From Lindgomyces ingoldianus (taxonomy: Eukaryota; Ascomycota; Dothideomycetes; Pleosporales; Lindgomycetaceae): DNA of 64,000 nucleotides. A program made the position numbers and the translations under genes. Below, piece by piece: positions 1 through 12,428 of the stretch; positions within the stretch are counted from its first letter, which is position 1, and each line of letters begins with the position of its first letter. The DNA is taken from NCBI RefSeq assembly GCF_010093535.1, contig NW_022985189.1, positions 717,245-781,244 of the forward strand, written 5' to 3'. The notes beneath the pieces were generated by a model. It saw nothing but the letters and a program-made list of their open reading frames with translations. It had not been told where the DNA came from and made no database searches.

Positions 1-120
1 CAATCAATACAATCAATCAATCATCCATACATCACATCCAAACCCATCATTCATCTAAGGAAGCCCAGAAACAGTGCTTCAATCTGACAAGAGAAGGAGA
101 GAGAGACACTTCTTTAGAAG
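1..120. other. Left-edge stretch of ordinary composition
   Basis: About 120 bases with a CAAT-rich start and no bias to TpA, in contrast to everything to its right. It could be the end of an LTR or flanking DNA of the element that follows, but the partner sequence would lie outside the window. No ORF is visible. Confidence 0.3.
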
Positions 121-299
121 GTTAAGGCCTTATAGGCTTAGGACTACATATTGCAGGACAAGCAGTAGGCTTAGGTCTAGAAGCAACTTTGCTTGCAAGA
201 GGAGATGTTAAGGGTAATAAATAAGAAGCGTTTTAGACAAAATTATATCTAAAAGTTATTAGACCTGCTAGAGGCTTGTTATGTAAAGTACCTAGAAAA

Positions 300-3200
300 G
301 GACCTTTTTTCTCTAGACAAGATAAAAGCTCTTAAGGCTAAGGTAAAGGGCTATTTCCTTTTTTAACCTTTATTAGCTAGAACTTGTCTCTAAAGGCTGC
401 TACTATCTAGTAATAATATAGCTATTTCTTTTAATATAGGTGCCTTATTACCTAGCTAGTTTCTTTTAGACAAGCTTAAAGGTACTCTTGTACTAACAGC
501 TACGCATTCCTTAAATTCTTAGCTAGTTTCTATGTATTTTTACTAGTAAGCTACTTTTTTTATTTTACTAAGAATTCTTTTTAGTTTTTTTAGTTACTTA
601 TAATATATTTAATTTTATATTCTGTTTCCTTATCTTTTTATTCTTATATAGATAAAGGGATCTGTTTAAGTGCCTTTTTTAGTTTAAAAATATAGAACTA
701 TAGGTAAATCTTTATGTATAGGGGAAGCTTAAGCTTATAATTATCTTATTAAGTTTATAAAACTTTATAAGGTTCTATTCTTTTTTCTACTAGCTTTTTA
801 AAGGGTCTTAGTATTTTAAGATTTTTTATATTAAAGTACACATAGTCTTCTAGGTAGATTTCTAGTTCTAGCTGTTATAATTTATTTACATATTTCTCTA
901 TTACTTCTTTACTAGATCTAGCTTCTACAGCTAACTTTTTATGTATTTAGCGTAGGTTCTTTAGCTAATCTATTAACTCCTATAAGTCTATAGGCTAGTT
1001 CCTATGTAACACAAAGTAAGGGTTATAGCTAAAATTAGCTTTATATAGTGTCTCTTTTATTATAGCTAATTCTATGTTATTAATAGCTAGCTATGCTATT
1101 AGAAGCTATACTGCCTAATTATTCTAAGTGTAGGAAATGTACTTCTTTAGGTATTTTTTTACTTCTGCATTTACTCTTTTAGTCTAGCTGTCTGTCTGCA
1201 GGTAGTAGGCAATTAACAGCTTATGTGTTATACTAAGGTGCTTTATTACTGCTTTTTAGAAGCTGCTAGTAAACAGTTTATCTTAGTTAAAGATAATAAT
1301 TTTAAGGCATTTATATACTAATATTATGTTTTATTTTAATTTATAAATAAATTCTTTAGTAGTTATTATTTTTTCTAAGGGCTAAGTGTGTAGATACTTA
1401 GTAGTTTTATCTAAAGCTACTGTAATTATATTACACATCCTGTCTGTTTCTAGTTCCTTAGACAAGAGTAATTTTATAATAAAATTTATTATAATTATTA
1501 TTTATAGTAATCTTAGTGCTTTAATTAGCTAAAGGTATCTGTATAATCTGTGCCTCTATAGGTTGTTTTTGTTACAGGTATTACATTCTCTAAGAACCTC
1601 TGTGCATAGTTGCTTTACCTTAGGTATTTATTATAGTATAGCAGCCCTTAGCTTTTTCTAGAGAGTGCCTATCCCTAAATATCTAAATATTAGAGATTTA
1701 TAATATTCTTAGATTAGGTTCTTCTACCCTTACTTACTAGTAGTAAGCATGTAAAATTTCTCTATAAGTTAAAGCTTATTATAAATCTATTCTTTATTAG
1801 TTTCTTTAAAAAGTGTAAATTCTTTAAGTTCTTTCTTTTCTTTATTAAAGTAGTCTAGTCTTTAGCTAAAGGTGTTAGCCTACTAGTTTTGTGTTCCTAG
1901 GACATGCTTAATAATGTAGTTAAACTAAGCAAGCTTTATTACTTATCTTATGTGCATTAGTAAGAGTTTCTTTACTATTAGAAATGTAACTAGATTTGCA
2001 TAGTTAGTTATAATATAAAATAGCTTTACTATTCTATGTAGCTCTATAGCTTATACTCTTACAGCATTTAATATTGCTTTTAGTTCTTTGTTAGGTATGC
2101 TGTAGTTAGCCTTAGGTCCTAAAAACTTAGCAGAGTAGTACGCAACTAGGTGCTATTTTCTGTCTTCCTATTTTTAATAAAATGAAGCCCTGCTAGCTTT
2201 TAGAGATGCATCTATGTAGATTTTAGTGTCTAGTTATAAGTTATACATTCTTAGCACTAGTTAGTCTGTTATAGCCTTTTTTAGCGCTATAAACACTTTA
2301 TTTATTTGCAGAGTCTAGACAAACTTTACTACTACTTATTTCTTAGTTATTGTGTCTGTTAATAGTAGAGCAATTTTTAAATAGTCTCTAATTATTTATC
2401 TAACATAGCTTAATAGTTCTAGAAATTCTTTAACTTTCTTAACTATTATAAGTTCTAGCTATTTAAGTACTTTTTATACTTTAGCTAAGTTAATCTTTAT
2501 TTCTTCTTTATTAATTATAAATCCTAAGTATTCTGTTTTAGTAACATAGAATTTACATTTAAAGAGCTGTAAGTAGAGTTTATATTTTCTAAGCTGTTCT
2601 AAGACTTTTTATACCTTTTATACATAGTCCTCTAGGGTATCCCTTAAATAAATAAAAACATTATCTAAATATACTAGAGTAAAGACATTAAGGTATAAGT
2701 TAAGGGCTATATTAATAATGCGCTAGAATGTTGCTAGGGCGTTTATTAAGCTAAATAGCATTACTAGTAATTTATAAAGTCTCTACAGAGTTTTAAATGC
2801 TATAAGCTACTTATTTTCTTTCTATATTCTTATTTTGTTAAATTTGTTTTATATGTTAAACTTTATAAAGTACTAGGTTCCTTTTAGTTAATTTATAATA
2901 TCTTATATAATTAGTAGAGGGAACTAATCTTAGATTATGTTATTATTTAGGGTCTTATAGTCCTAATAGACCTAGATTTTTTCTTTTTTCTTTTTTATAA
3001 AAACTACAGCTAAAGCTACTAAGCTGTAGCTTTTTTAAATATAGCCTTATACTAACATCTTATTAATATATTCTTATAAGGCTTTCTTTTATGCTCTTAT
3101 TAAAAGGCAGAGTTTATAGGTCTTAAGGTTGTAATTTTTTACTAAGTTAATAGTGTAATCCTAAGGCTAATATAGTAGCAGCTCCTCTAGGTCTTTAGGT

Positions 3201-6200
3201 GTTTTAAACATGTCTTTATAGTCCTTATATTTAACTAGAATGCAGCCTTTGTTCTAGGTTTAGATAACACTAATTTATTCTACATTCTTATCTACCTTAA
3301 TTTTTTTATAAAGGACTTCTTTAAGTTTTTTTTTTATTAACCTTAATACTTAAGCTTCTAGCTTTTAGTAGAGAAATCTCTAAAGTTTCCTTTTCTTAGA
3401 GTAGTAACTACTGCCCTATTTTACTTATTTATAGACTAGGCATTAGTTATTATAGCATGCTAACTAGGTTATGTGTGCGTAGTTATTAGAAGTTTTTATA
3501 GTTATAGTTCTCTAGTTAATTACAAGGTTATGCGTTTTAAGCTAATTATAGCCTAAGATTGCGTTATATTTACCTCTTAGCTAAAGAATGTTTATAAACC
3601 TCTAGTCTTTTATATTAGAAGTTTTAAAGTCTTTTTTATTAGTTTCTAGGTTAATCTATCCTCTACTATATTTAATTAATAATGTGTTAGTAAGAGTTAC
3701 CTCAAATAAGTTTTTTTTTATACAGAATAGTATACTTTATTTATCTACTTAATCCTTATCTATAGCAGTAAAGGTACATCTGCTATCCACTAGGGCTAGT
3801 CTAGGCTGTCCTCTGTACGTGAAGGTGGTTTTAAGGCTGTGTCCTGCCCCTTATCCTACTATAATTACTGCTAATATGTTGTGCTTAACTTTTTTATTAA
3901 GAAAAAAATATAAGTTAATGTCTTATAAGTTATTATTAAACTTATTTTTTCTTTTCTTATAAATTTAATGTTTTTAATTACAGCAGTTAGCTACCTTACA
4001 TTTATAATCTTTAACTAAGTAATATAACATTAGGTAGTCTTCTTTTTTTGCTACTTTTTACTAGAAATAATAGAACCTGCAGTTGTATTATTCTTTACAT
4101 ACTGCCTATCTATCCTATTTGTGCAGAGGAGCTGTTTAGTAGGTGTAATAATTTATAGTTTTACAGGCTAAGGCTGTTCCTTATTATAGGCATCTATTAT
4201 AGTTCTTTTTCTATGTAGGCTACTAGCCTGTCCTATGTTTATTATTCTAATGCTTAATGCAATACTGTCACGTGCATTAGTACTAGAGGTATAGACAATT
4301 ATTAGGTCTATGTAACATATTAAAGGGGCTCTTCTAAGTCTACTAAGAGTATTCCTGTGTCTGTACTATCTAAACAGGGTGTCCTTTTTATTAGTAATTA
4401 TTAGTACTGTTGTAACAGCGCAGGCAAGACAATGGGTCTAAATGCGGTATAAACGATTTGTAGAATTGTTACAACTATAGTTTTTGTTTCTATAGAGTAC
4501 ACACTAACTATAGCTTTATTGCATTGCTAAGGCCTTCTAGCTAACTGCAAGGCTTAGAAGCAGTATCTTAGGTTTTCTAGGTACTAGCTTAGGGACTTTA
4601 AACCTAGCAGGTCTACCTAGTCCTTCTAGTTTCTAGTTTTAGACCTTTATAAAAAACTACTATTATTTTTTTTTATTTATAATGTTGTATTTAACTTTAG
4701 CTATGCGTTGTATAATGTTAAATGTAAAGTAGTTGTTGCTAATATTTATCTAGTAAAGCATAACTATGCAATAACTTAAGTAGTTATGCTGTAAACTACA
4801 TTTCTAGCATTTACATTTCTAAAACTATTAAAAGAGCTCTTTTACTAAAGTGCTAAGGGTTTAGTCTTAAAGGGGGAACTGTTTTTCTTTTTTATAGATA
4901 TTTATAATATATCTTTAGATCTAAGTTTCTTTTTTATATCTTTTAAGAATTACAAGGTCTTACAACACTATATTAAAGCTACTAAAATTTTAAATAACTA
5001 CTTTTTAGTACACTTTAAAACAGTTATTTAAAGAATAGTTACTTTTATATTACTAGTAAAGTCTATTTTTTAATCTTTTTAATATTTCCTTATCTATAAG
5101 GCTGTATTTAGCAGTAATAGCTTTTATTATTACAGTAGTATTTTTATTCTCCCCCTTCTAGAAGTCTAGGTAATTTTAGCAGAAATGTCCTACTTTTCTA
5201 TAGTGTAGGCAGGCTTTGTTTTCTAGCTACTTTTGTTATTCCTTTATTAAAGGTAGCCTATTATGTCCTAGAACTTAGCTTTTCTTAAAAGAGGGGCTTT
5301 ATATATGCTTTACATAACTAAGGTCTATTAGTTCTTTATTATATTATAAAAGCTTTTTTTTCTTAGAAATAAATTCTAGTTTTTAAAAAGTTCCTTTTTA
5401 TTTCTTTTCTCTTTTACACTTCTTATAGCAGTTGTTATAGGTTATTACTTATGTAATGTAATTTTTAAAAGTAGTTAGCTTATTATTATGCATAAACTTA
5501 TTCTTTACTATTTTACTTAGCCTGTTATAGAACATGCAGCAGAGGGCTTTTTAGTCTATCTATCTGCAAATAGCTAGTTATTTTCTAAAGCGTGCTGCGT
5601 AATTCTAAACTAGGTTGTTTTCTTGTCTTATAGTGTCTAGCTTATTAGCTGCAGTTTTCTTTTTATCTAAAGTCTTATAAATAGCTATTAGGGCTTCTTT
5701 AAAGTTTTTAATGCTACTAAATATTTCTTTAGTTTTAGAGATAAGTACTTTACTATTTACCTTAAAGTTTATCTAGTTATCTACATAAGGTTAAAACTAA
5801 ATTATAGGGAGGCCTTTTAGGTGTAGTCCTATCTAGGATATTATTTCTACGTTAGTCTAAAATGCTTCTTTATTATATTGCATATAGAGGTAATATCTTA
5901 TAAAGAATAGTTAAAAGTCTTTTAATAATCTTTTAAAAGGCTTTAAAAGAGCTAGTCTTAAAGTTTTTTTAGCTATAATACTTACTTTCTTTATAAAGAT
6001 GTTCTAAATTTTTACTAGCTCTACTTATAATTTATGTATCTAATAGGCTTAGTTAGTAGCTTCCTAGAGGCTTAAAAGTCTTAAAAAGTTCTATAGTTTT
6101 ATTATTTTTTATTAAAAGTTAGTAATTTCTTGCTTAAGTTTTTTAAGCTTACTAACCTTATTACTAATTTATTAGAGTTTTTTAATATTGTTCTAAATTA

Positions 6201-6300
6201 AGTTAATCTGTTCTGCTAGAACAGCTTTACTTTAGGTAGAAACTTCTATAAATCTTAATAGCGCAGCATAAGCTATGTTAGAATCTAAGTTGTGTTGTAA
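300..6300 (-). mobile_element. RIP-degraded Ty3/Gypsy retrotransposon, minus strand
   Basis: Reading the minus strand through many stop codons gives the Gypsy order gag, protease, reverse transcriptase, integrase. A zinc knuckle (CLHY-RKVGHF, the second Cys mutated) lies near 5,165-5,225. An aspartyl-protease core ALVDSRCTFTAID lies near 3,770-3,810, with the active-site Gly changed by a G-to-A change. The reverse transcriptase occupies about 3,050-2,440: the catalytic block reads VYLDNVFIYLRDTLEDYV (from YLDD) and is followed by KYKLYLQLFKCKFYVTKTEY. RNase H and integrase should fall between about 2,330 and 500. TpA is extremely abundant and CpA/TpG scarce, as expected from RIP. I could not find paired LTRs, so both boundaries are approximate and the 3' LTR may lie left of the window. 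The element is certainly non-functional. Confidence 0.78.
4266..4473. other. Less-mutated, LTR-like patch inside the Gypsy relic
   Basis: About 208 bases begin TGTCACGTGC and end GAATTGTTACA, a TG...CA arrangement. They keep CpG and CpA dinucleotides while the flanks are saturated with TpA. The five bases on each side (AATAC and ACTAT) do not match, so a target duplication is not seen. It could be a young solo LTR with altered flanks, or simply a RIP-sparse patch. Confidence 0.25.
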
Positions 6301-6930
6301 AGTAGCTATACTTTTTAAAGGGGGTAGTGTTTAATGTTATAATTTTTACTTTAAGAAGCACTTAGGTCTAGTAATATTCCTAGGGGGGAAGTAGGGCAGA
6401 TAGTAGAGGCTAATCTAGTAGGGTGTACAGTCCTACGTACAGGCTATTAGGCTAATGGAGAATGGTTTAGAGCGACTAGATTATAGTTTGCCCTATGTGC
6501 AGCAGTAGAGGGGCTAAGGTTAAACAGTCCTAACAGACAAGGTTAGAGGTATATATAGTGCAAGATATATAAATAGTATTACAGCTCTTTAAAAAGCTAA
6601 ATACTACTTAGTTTATATAGAAAATAAACTAAACATTAAACACACCTTTTAAAGGTTATTTAAAGTAGAAACTATATACATGTGCTAGAGTGCTAAGGGG
6701 AGTTAGTAGAAGCTTAGGGGAGCCTGCTAAAAGGGGCTCCTATAAGCTCCCTCTAGCTCCCTAGACTCGCGGCCTGTCCCCTTATTAGATAACGCATTCT
6801 TCCATAATCTTAGGTAATCATGCCGCCTCTGTGTCCTCCAATTGGTCTGTAAGCGAGCCTTGCCCCAACTCAGCTAGACTGTGGAGCACTGCGGGTGGAG
6901 TTACGCTGGTCCAACCGTAGACTGTAACAA
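6300..6930. other. Patch of mixed composition, possible LTR remnant
   Basis: A TATA-rich stretch (about 6,550-6,580) followed by AATAAA-like signals resembles an LTR promoter and polyadenylation region. From about 6,765 to 6,925 the composition returns to normal. A TGTACAGTCC motif near 6,427 and a GACTGTAACA motif near 6,917 could be LTR ends, but I found no target duplication and no second copy. No gene is visible. Confidence 0.25.
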
Positions 6931-7800
6931 AAGCTAGAAGATTTAAATTAAATGCTAGCTAAGTTAAAAGAATCTAAAACCTTATAGCAACTTATACTAG
7001 CTATAAATAAAGCTACAATAGTAACTATATAAGTTGCAACTAGGTAGTATCTATTCTATGTTACTAACTAGACTTTAGAAAACTTTAGTAACAAAAAACT
7101 ATGTTTAAAGAAGTATAACTAGGTAATTAAAAACGCTGTTACAAATGCTATAGCTACTAGTATAGAATTCTCTTCTTTTGTTAAGCTAAGCCTAGTAGAC
7201 TTATAGAAACTAGATAAAGTAGATAGTTTACAATTAAACAGTTTTTTTTAATAAGTAACTTAATATTATAACTGTTTTTTTATAATTTAATTAAAAACTG
7301 CCTTTAAAAGTTCTATAGTAGCTAATACTAATAAATATTGTAAAACGTTTCTAAAAATAAAAAGGTTAAAAAGTAAACTTCTAAAGTATTACTATTTACA
7401 CAAAGTAGTTACTCTTCTAGTAGCTAAGCGAAAGCGTAGGTAATAGGGTTTTAAACCTATATGTATATTTCTTTACCTTTCTAGCTTACTATATTTAATA
7501 AACAATAATTATATAACTAGTAAAACATTAGATATATTTAACTTATATAATAAAAGCTTAGAAAACTTATAAATCTTAGTGTGTAACAAAGCTAGTTTAT
7601 TAAAGTTATATTACTATAGCTATAGCTTTTATAGTAATATACTTAAATCTAAACCTAAAGCTTTCTAGCTAGAAGATAATTATTAAAAAAGCTAAAAAAA
7701 AAATAAGAAACAACGTAAATGTTAATATAACGTATTTCACAAGCAAGTAGTCTACACATGTGAACAGTCTACTCTAACAACATTTTTAGGCTTAAATTGT
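6930..7800. repeat. RIP-mutated repeat of unknown class
   Basis: This AT-rich stretch has long quasi-open readings on the plus strand interrupted by TAG/TAA codons, as in a mutated transposon ORF. I could not match the broken peptide to a transposase or gag family with any assurance. Confidence 0.4.
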
Positions 7801-7869
7801 AATAAGCTAGGCGCCCTGCCTGTCAAGCCGATAATATACAACTTTCCCCGCTGTACTAAAAGGTACGCA

Positions 7870-7896
7870 CGAGAATACTTAAGCTAAGTATTCTCG
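7870..7896. repeat. Perfect 12-bp inverted repeat with 3-base loop
   Basis: CGAGAATACTTA is followed by AGC and by its exact reverse complement TAAGTATTCTCG. It lies in a patch of ordinary composition (about 7,790-8,000) between two AT-rich blocks. It may be a terminal hairpin of a mobile element, but no CTRR-type Helitron end follows at the usual distance. Confidence 0.6.
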
Positions 7897-8093
7897 CATA
7901 GTATAATATATATATAGATAATGCTAGGGCTAGCACTAGCACTAGCGGTTGTCTCTAGTCTAGCCTAAACCTCTTAAGCGAGAGAAGGCCACGTGGTTGA
8001 CTGTGCCTACCTTGTTATATAAATTACATTTACTTTATAACACCTATATTAATTAATTAAATAAAAAAAATATAATCTGCACTATTTACTTTA

Positions 8094-8277
8094 TGTTACA
8101 ATCAGCATGCTCAAGCTACAAGCAAGAGGTAGTGTAACCCAACTAGATTAAACTAAGGAGCAGAGGAGCTGCTCTGCGAGTTTAAATATACATGTGTGCC
8201 CTTAGCCAAGGCGCTACTTGTTGCGCAAGCGAGGGAGCTGAGGCCGCAGAGCATGTGACGCGGTACGCGCCGTCACA
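8094..8277 (-). mobile_element. Solo LTR (copy 1) with TSD CTTTA
   Basis: 184 bases, lightly mutated at the left tip (TGTTACAATC for TGTCACGGTC) and ending CGTCACA, flanked on both sides by CTTTA (8,089-8,093 and 8,278-8,282). Its reverse complement is a close relative of the solo LTR at 31,624-31,827, apart from a deletion of about 20 bases. No internal region is present, so it probably arose by LTR-LTR recombination. It is far less mutated than its AT-rich surroundings. Confidence 0.88.
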
Positions 8278-8282
8278 CTTTA

Positions 8283-9200
8283 TAAATACTATAAGTTTTA
8301 ACTTAGTAACCTTACTAGTAGTATTAGTTGCAGCGTTGTTAATTTTATAGTATAGTAGCTAATTCTATGCTACTCTAGTCTATTTTCTTTATATTTTACT
8401 TATTATTTAAATATAAATTTTTTTTTTTTTTTTTTTTACACTTTATAGTATAATATAAAGCTTTGTTTACATTTTTAAAGTGTTGTAACTTACTTTTATA
8501 AAAAAGTTACTAAATACATTAAAAAGCTATAGCTTACTTATAATAACTTTATAAGTAAATATAATACTTATTTAAAACTTTATTTTATTAAAACATTAAA
8601 TATTATTTTTAGTTATAGATCTTACACTTAGTAATAGTATATTGTGTAAGTGTAAACTACTTTTAACTAGCTATAAAGTTCTTATATTAGACTTTTTTAT
8701 AGTTATAGTTATATTAAAATTTTTATTTTAAGTGTTATAGTGCGCTTAATAAAGTTTATAAGTTAGATTATAATAATATAGCTTAACTTAACTTAATCTA
8801 TAATAGCTTTATACTCTATACTAATTATGTAGCACTTTTAGACTAGCTAGGATTAGTAATAGCTTCAGTTGGAGGTACTAACTAAGGTGGCAACCTTGTA
8901 TAAATTTGCGCCCCGCAGCGCACCTAGGGCTGATAATAATGTCCTAGCATATAAGAGAGGTTATAAGGCGTAGGTAAGGCCCTTGTAGAAAATTTTAGAT
9001 TGATAAAAGCTTAACGTTGGCGCTGTTAGAGGGGAAGTTTGTTACATTATAAAAGAAGGCGCTTTATGAATTAGGCAGAGGCAATAATATAAACATAATT
9101 TTTAGTTTAAAGAAGATTCTAGACATTTAGAATTAGCTAGAGTAGATTATTTTTTATATTTTATTTTTTATAGCAATATTTATTCGGCGCAGGGGTCTTC
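8283..9200. repeat. RIP-mutated repeat remnants
   Basis: AT-rich DNA with a poly-T run near 8,418-8,437 and no reading frame. From about 8,865 to 9,300 there is a moderately mutated module. Its motifs (GAGGTA-CTAACTAAGGTGGC, GCATGGAGGGACGTT) recur near 47,090-47,480, and part of it recurs inverted near 49,655-49,735, so it belongs to a dispersed repeat family. Confidence 0.5.
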
Positions 9201-9730
9201 TAGTTGCTGAAAATCTAAATATTCCTCATTTGTCTTGCCACATAGGGTGTTTCGCTAAGCATGGAGGGACGTTGTTATTGAGTATGACAATGCCATAATA
9301 CATGCAGACTCTATTCTTCCTTTCCTCTTAGTTGAGAGTTTTGCCGTAGCTTGTGAATGCATTAATATTATTTAAACTAGACTTCTAAGGCAATCATTTC
9401 ACCACCGGAGCTTGGTTGGATCGGCGTGATGATGATTTGGAGTCGGTAGGCGTTGCATAGCCGTGTCTAGTGCATTATAGGGTTGGGAGCGAGTTCCTAG
9501 GATATTCTTCTGTGGGATTTGAAGCACGATATGACTAAGTAGGAATCCATCTCAAGTGCACATGTATTGTTGGAACTCTGCGAGATCCATCGAAGCCACA
9601 TCATCCACTTAAAGTCTCGCCGAAGTTCTGTCCCAGCCACCCTCAGCATAGTTCCTTCAATAATCTCCACTCCTGCATCTACATCTCCCTCTCTCCTTCT
9701 CGCGTCCCCCTATTCACTGAAGGATATCTC
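9201..9730. other. Non-coding transition from repeat to gene island
   Basis: Composition rises to normal here. I see no gene. The stretch lies downstream of the minus-strand epoxide hydrolase and probably holds its 3' UTR. Confidence 0.4.
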
Positions 9731-11036
9731 TCACATCTTCCACACCATTTTCACAAACTCTTCTACATCCTCCAGCATCTCTACCGGCTTCTCCAGCGCC
9801 CCGAAATGCCCACCGCTGGTGTGCTCCTTAGAGAAGACTAGGTTACAATCTTTCTTTATTAGGCTCTCGATAGGTGGGAAGAGCTCGTAGCGGAAGAAAG
9901 AGAAGCCGGTAGGCTTGCTGATAGGGGGCCAGGGGGGCGGGGGACCATTGAAGATAGTGCGGTGGAGGTAGATGCAGCCTTTGAGAGGAGCGATTAGCTG
10001 TAGTATTTGTAGGTGGATTGGGGGACCTTACGAGGGAAGCTTTGGGTAAACCAGTAGAGGGAGATATTTGTGAGGATGATATCCATGGCGGGTGTTTCGT
10101 CAGTCCACTCCAGAAGTTTCTCCCCGACTAAAATCTAGTTAGCTGATACTTAGCACACAACTATAAATTGGTAATTACTTACTCCAGGCAAGAAGCGCCA
10201 GGGGATTTGAAGAGACTACATGGCCGATGGTGCTGGGTCGCGTGCCCTGTTCTAGGGCGTAGGCGGTGTTTGTTTGGCGCCATTCGAGGACGCGTTCGAG
10301 AGTGGATTTCTCAGTGCCGGCGAGGGTGGAGGGGTCTGGTAGGTCGAGGACGGGAAGCATGTTCACTATGCCTATTAGTCTAGTTTCTTCCACAAAACAG
10401 CTTGGTGAAAAGGAGGAGCTTACAATGCACTCCAACGCATTGTTCATATGAAGTGGCCATTATCCTCGCAACAAAGCTGCCTACGTCTCCTCCTTGAGCA
10501 ATATACTTGCTGAAACCGAGGTTGATCATGAGCTGGTTCATAATGCGTGCGCTGTCATGCATCGACCAATCCTTATCCTGAGGACCTCCTGAGCTTAGCG
10601 TGTAGCCAGGTAAAGACGGTACGATGATGTGGTATGGTTGGTCCCTTGGCGAGTACTTATCCTTCACTAATTGACACATGGGAAGGAACTCGATGAAGGA
10701 CCCAGGCCAACTGTGCATGAAGATGATTGGAATGGCGTCCTTTTTCTCGGAAAACAGCCCGACGAAATGCACATCAATTTCCTCTATCATCATCATGTAG
10801 TTAGGGAACGAGTTGATGTGCTTCTCTTGGACGCGCCAGTCGTACTTCTTAAGCCAGTGGTCTTTAGCTTCGGAAAGCCATTTGTAGGTTACGCCGAAAT
10901 AGCGTTCGGACTGGAGGTTTTCAAATGTTTTAGGACCAAGTTTGCTGAGATGGAGGAGTTGGCGCCATTCGGAGAGTTCTTGGTCGGGGATGGAAAGGGT
11001 GAAGGGCTTCGCAGAGCTAGGTGGTGAGTAGGACAT
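9731..11036 (-). CDS. Epoxide hydrolase, EHN plus alpha/beta-hydrolase, 4 exons
   Basis: Exons 11,036-10,424, 10,365-10,183, 10,127-10,032 and 9,978-9,731 join in frame to 379 aa. The introns are 58, 55 and 53 bases with GTAAG donors, and the first carries an ACTAAT branch point. Residues 1-100 match the epoxide-hydrolase N-terminal domain. The oxyanion-hole motif HSWPGS is at 108-113 (HGWPGS is usual). The nucleophile is Asp184 in QGGDVGS. FPRCIYLHR spans the last exon junction, and the catalytic His355 lies in SGGHFGALEKP. The family hydrolyses epoxides to diols in the cytoplasm, in detoxification or secondary metabolism. An upstream in-frame Met at 11,156 exists, but MSYSPP at 11,036 fits the family start. 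The gene looks intact. Confidence 0.9.
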
Positions 11037-12428
11037 TTTGAAGTTGGATGTCGATTTTAAGGGCGGGATTGAGGAGCTTATATATTGAAAGGGGAATGTG
11101 AAAAGCTGGTGAATATTCAGCGATTTTAAAAGCGGGTGGGGTAGCTGATGGATCAAATGTTGTTGGCCAAGGACATTCTCGGTATCTTGTCAGGCGGCCT
11201 GCGGTCAGATTCACACCAAGTTTAGCTCTGCATAGAAGCCTGAAGCCAATTATGCTGCTCAAAGTGCTTCAAAGGATTCCTGTGTGCGAAATTATTAGCA
11301 TGTGTTTAATTTAGGTGCAAGGGGACACAGGAACGGGGATGCGTCCCAGCCGATCACTGAAGAAAAGTGGGATTGGGCCAATCAAGAGCCAGTATTTCTA
11401 GAATTGCGGAAGGGAGAGGGCGGCCTGTTCATGCTACAAGGGCGGAGCATGAGCAGGTTTCCAAGGGCGCCGCCGTGCCCAGACAGGATTGTGTGCTGCA
11501 GAAACTTGTCGAATTGCATGGAAGACACACGTGCTAGGAATTCGATCATGAACCCCTTGAATTCTGAGTCAAGAGTGTCATGAGCCGCTTAGACGGCGGG
11601 CCCGACCCAAGATCGCAGCTCTATCACATTTTGCCCAGTCTCCCCTCTCTAGCAATAAGTAGAGGATCGAAGCATTCCAATTCGCCCAGATCACGTGCCA
11701 TTACTTTCATCCCATTTGTACCAGATGGTACTAGACTGTTAGGCTCAGAGCCTTTCTGCAATCAATTAGACGCGCTAGGAAGATTATTTTAGCAAGGGGT
11801 GTTAGAATGGGGGGAGCACCAAACGTTACCCTTCAGATAACTGAGTCCGTGATTCGTTGAGCCTCACGCTAAAATGCCTGTTCATATGCTTTCTTCGTAT
11901 TGGCGCCCTGCGACCCCACGGTTGCTCAATTCAGAGAAGCCACAGACGCTGCCCATCATGGTCCTTACATTGCTTGATGCAATTGACTTGCTAGATTACA
12001 CTTACATCATCTAGGGCCTTAGCCTTCAGTATTTATGCTTCGCAAGCTATGTTTCGCGTGCGTCACACCCGACACCGTTGACCAATGCCTTTATCACCTT
12101 TAAGAGTCTGTATGCCCATGCGGGAGGTATCTTAGTGTTGCCTCCGTAACTTCAATCGGCGATATCGGTTTGCCTCTCGATACCAGTGCCGTAAAAGTGT
12201 TTGTGACACACCCGCAGCTCAACCAGCTTGTCGTGTTGAGGCGACCAAGATAGGCTTGTGCTCTGTCTGCCAGGAAACACCAAAACGAGGCCACAGAAAC
12301 CATCTCCGGAACACAAGTGGATGCATACTCTCATCACGTTAAGGATGTCTAGTTCATCGAGGGATAACTAAAAGAGCACGACACAAACAGGCGAAGTGTA
12401 TTTGCATCCCTCACTAGCGCCAATTTAG
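11037..12428. other. Intergenic region without supported gene
   Basis: Only short overlapping ORFs occur on both strands, none resembling a known family. It contains the upstream region of the epoxide hydrolase. Composition is ordinary. Confidence 0.4.

Noticed and set aside
6427..6926. A 500-base LTR with ends TGTACAGTC and GACTGTAACA
   Set aside because: No target duplication and no second copy were found; the ends may be chance.
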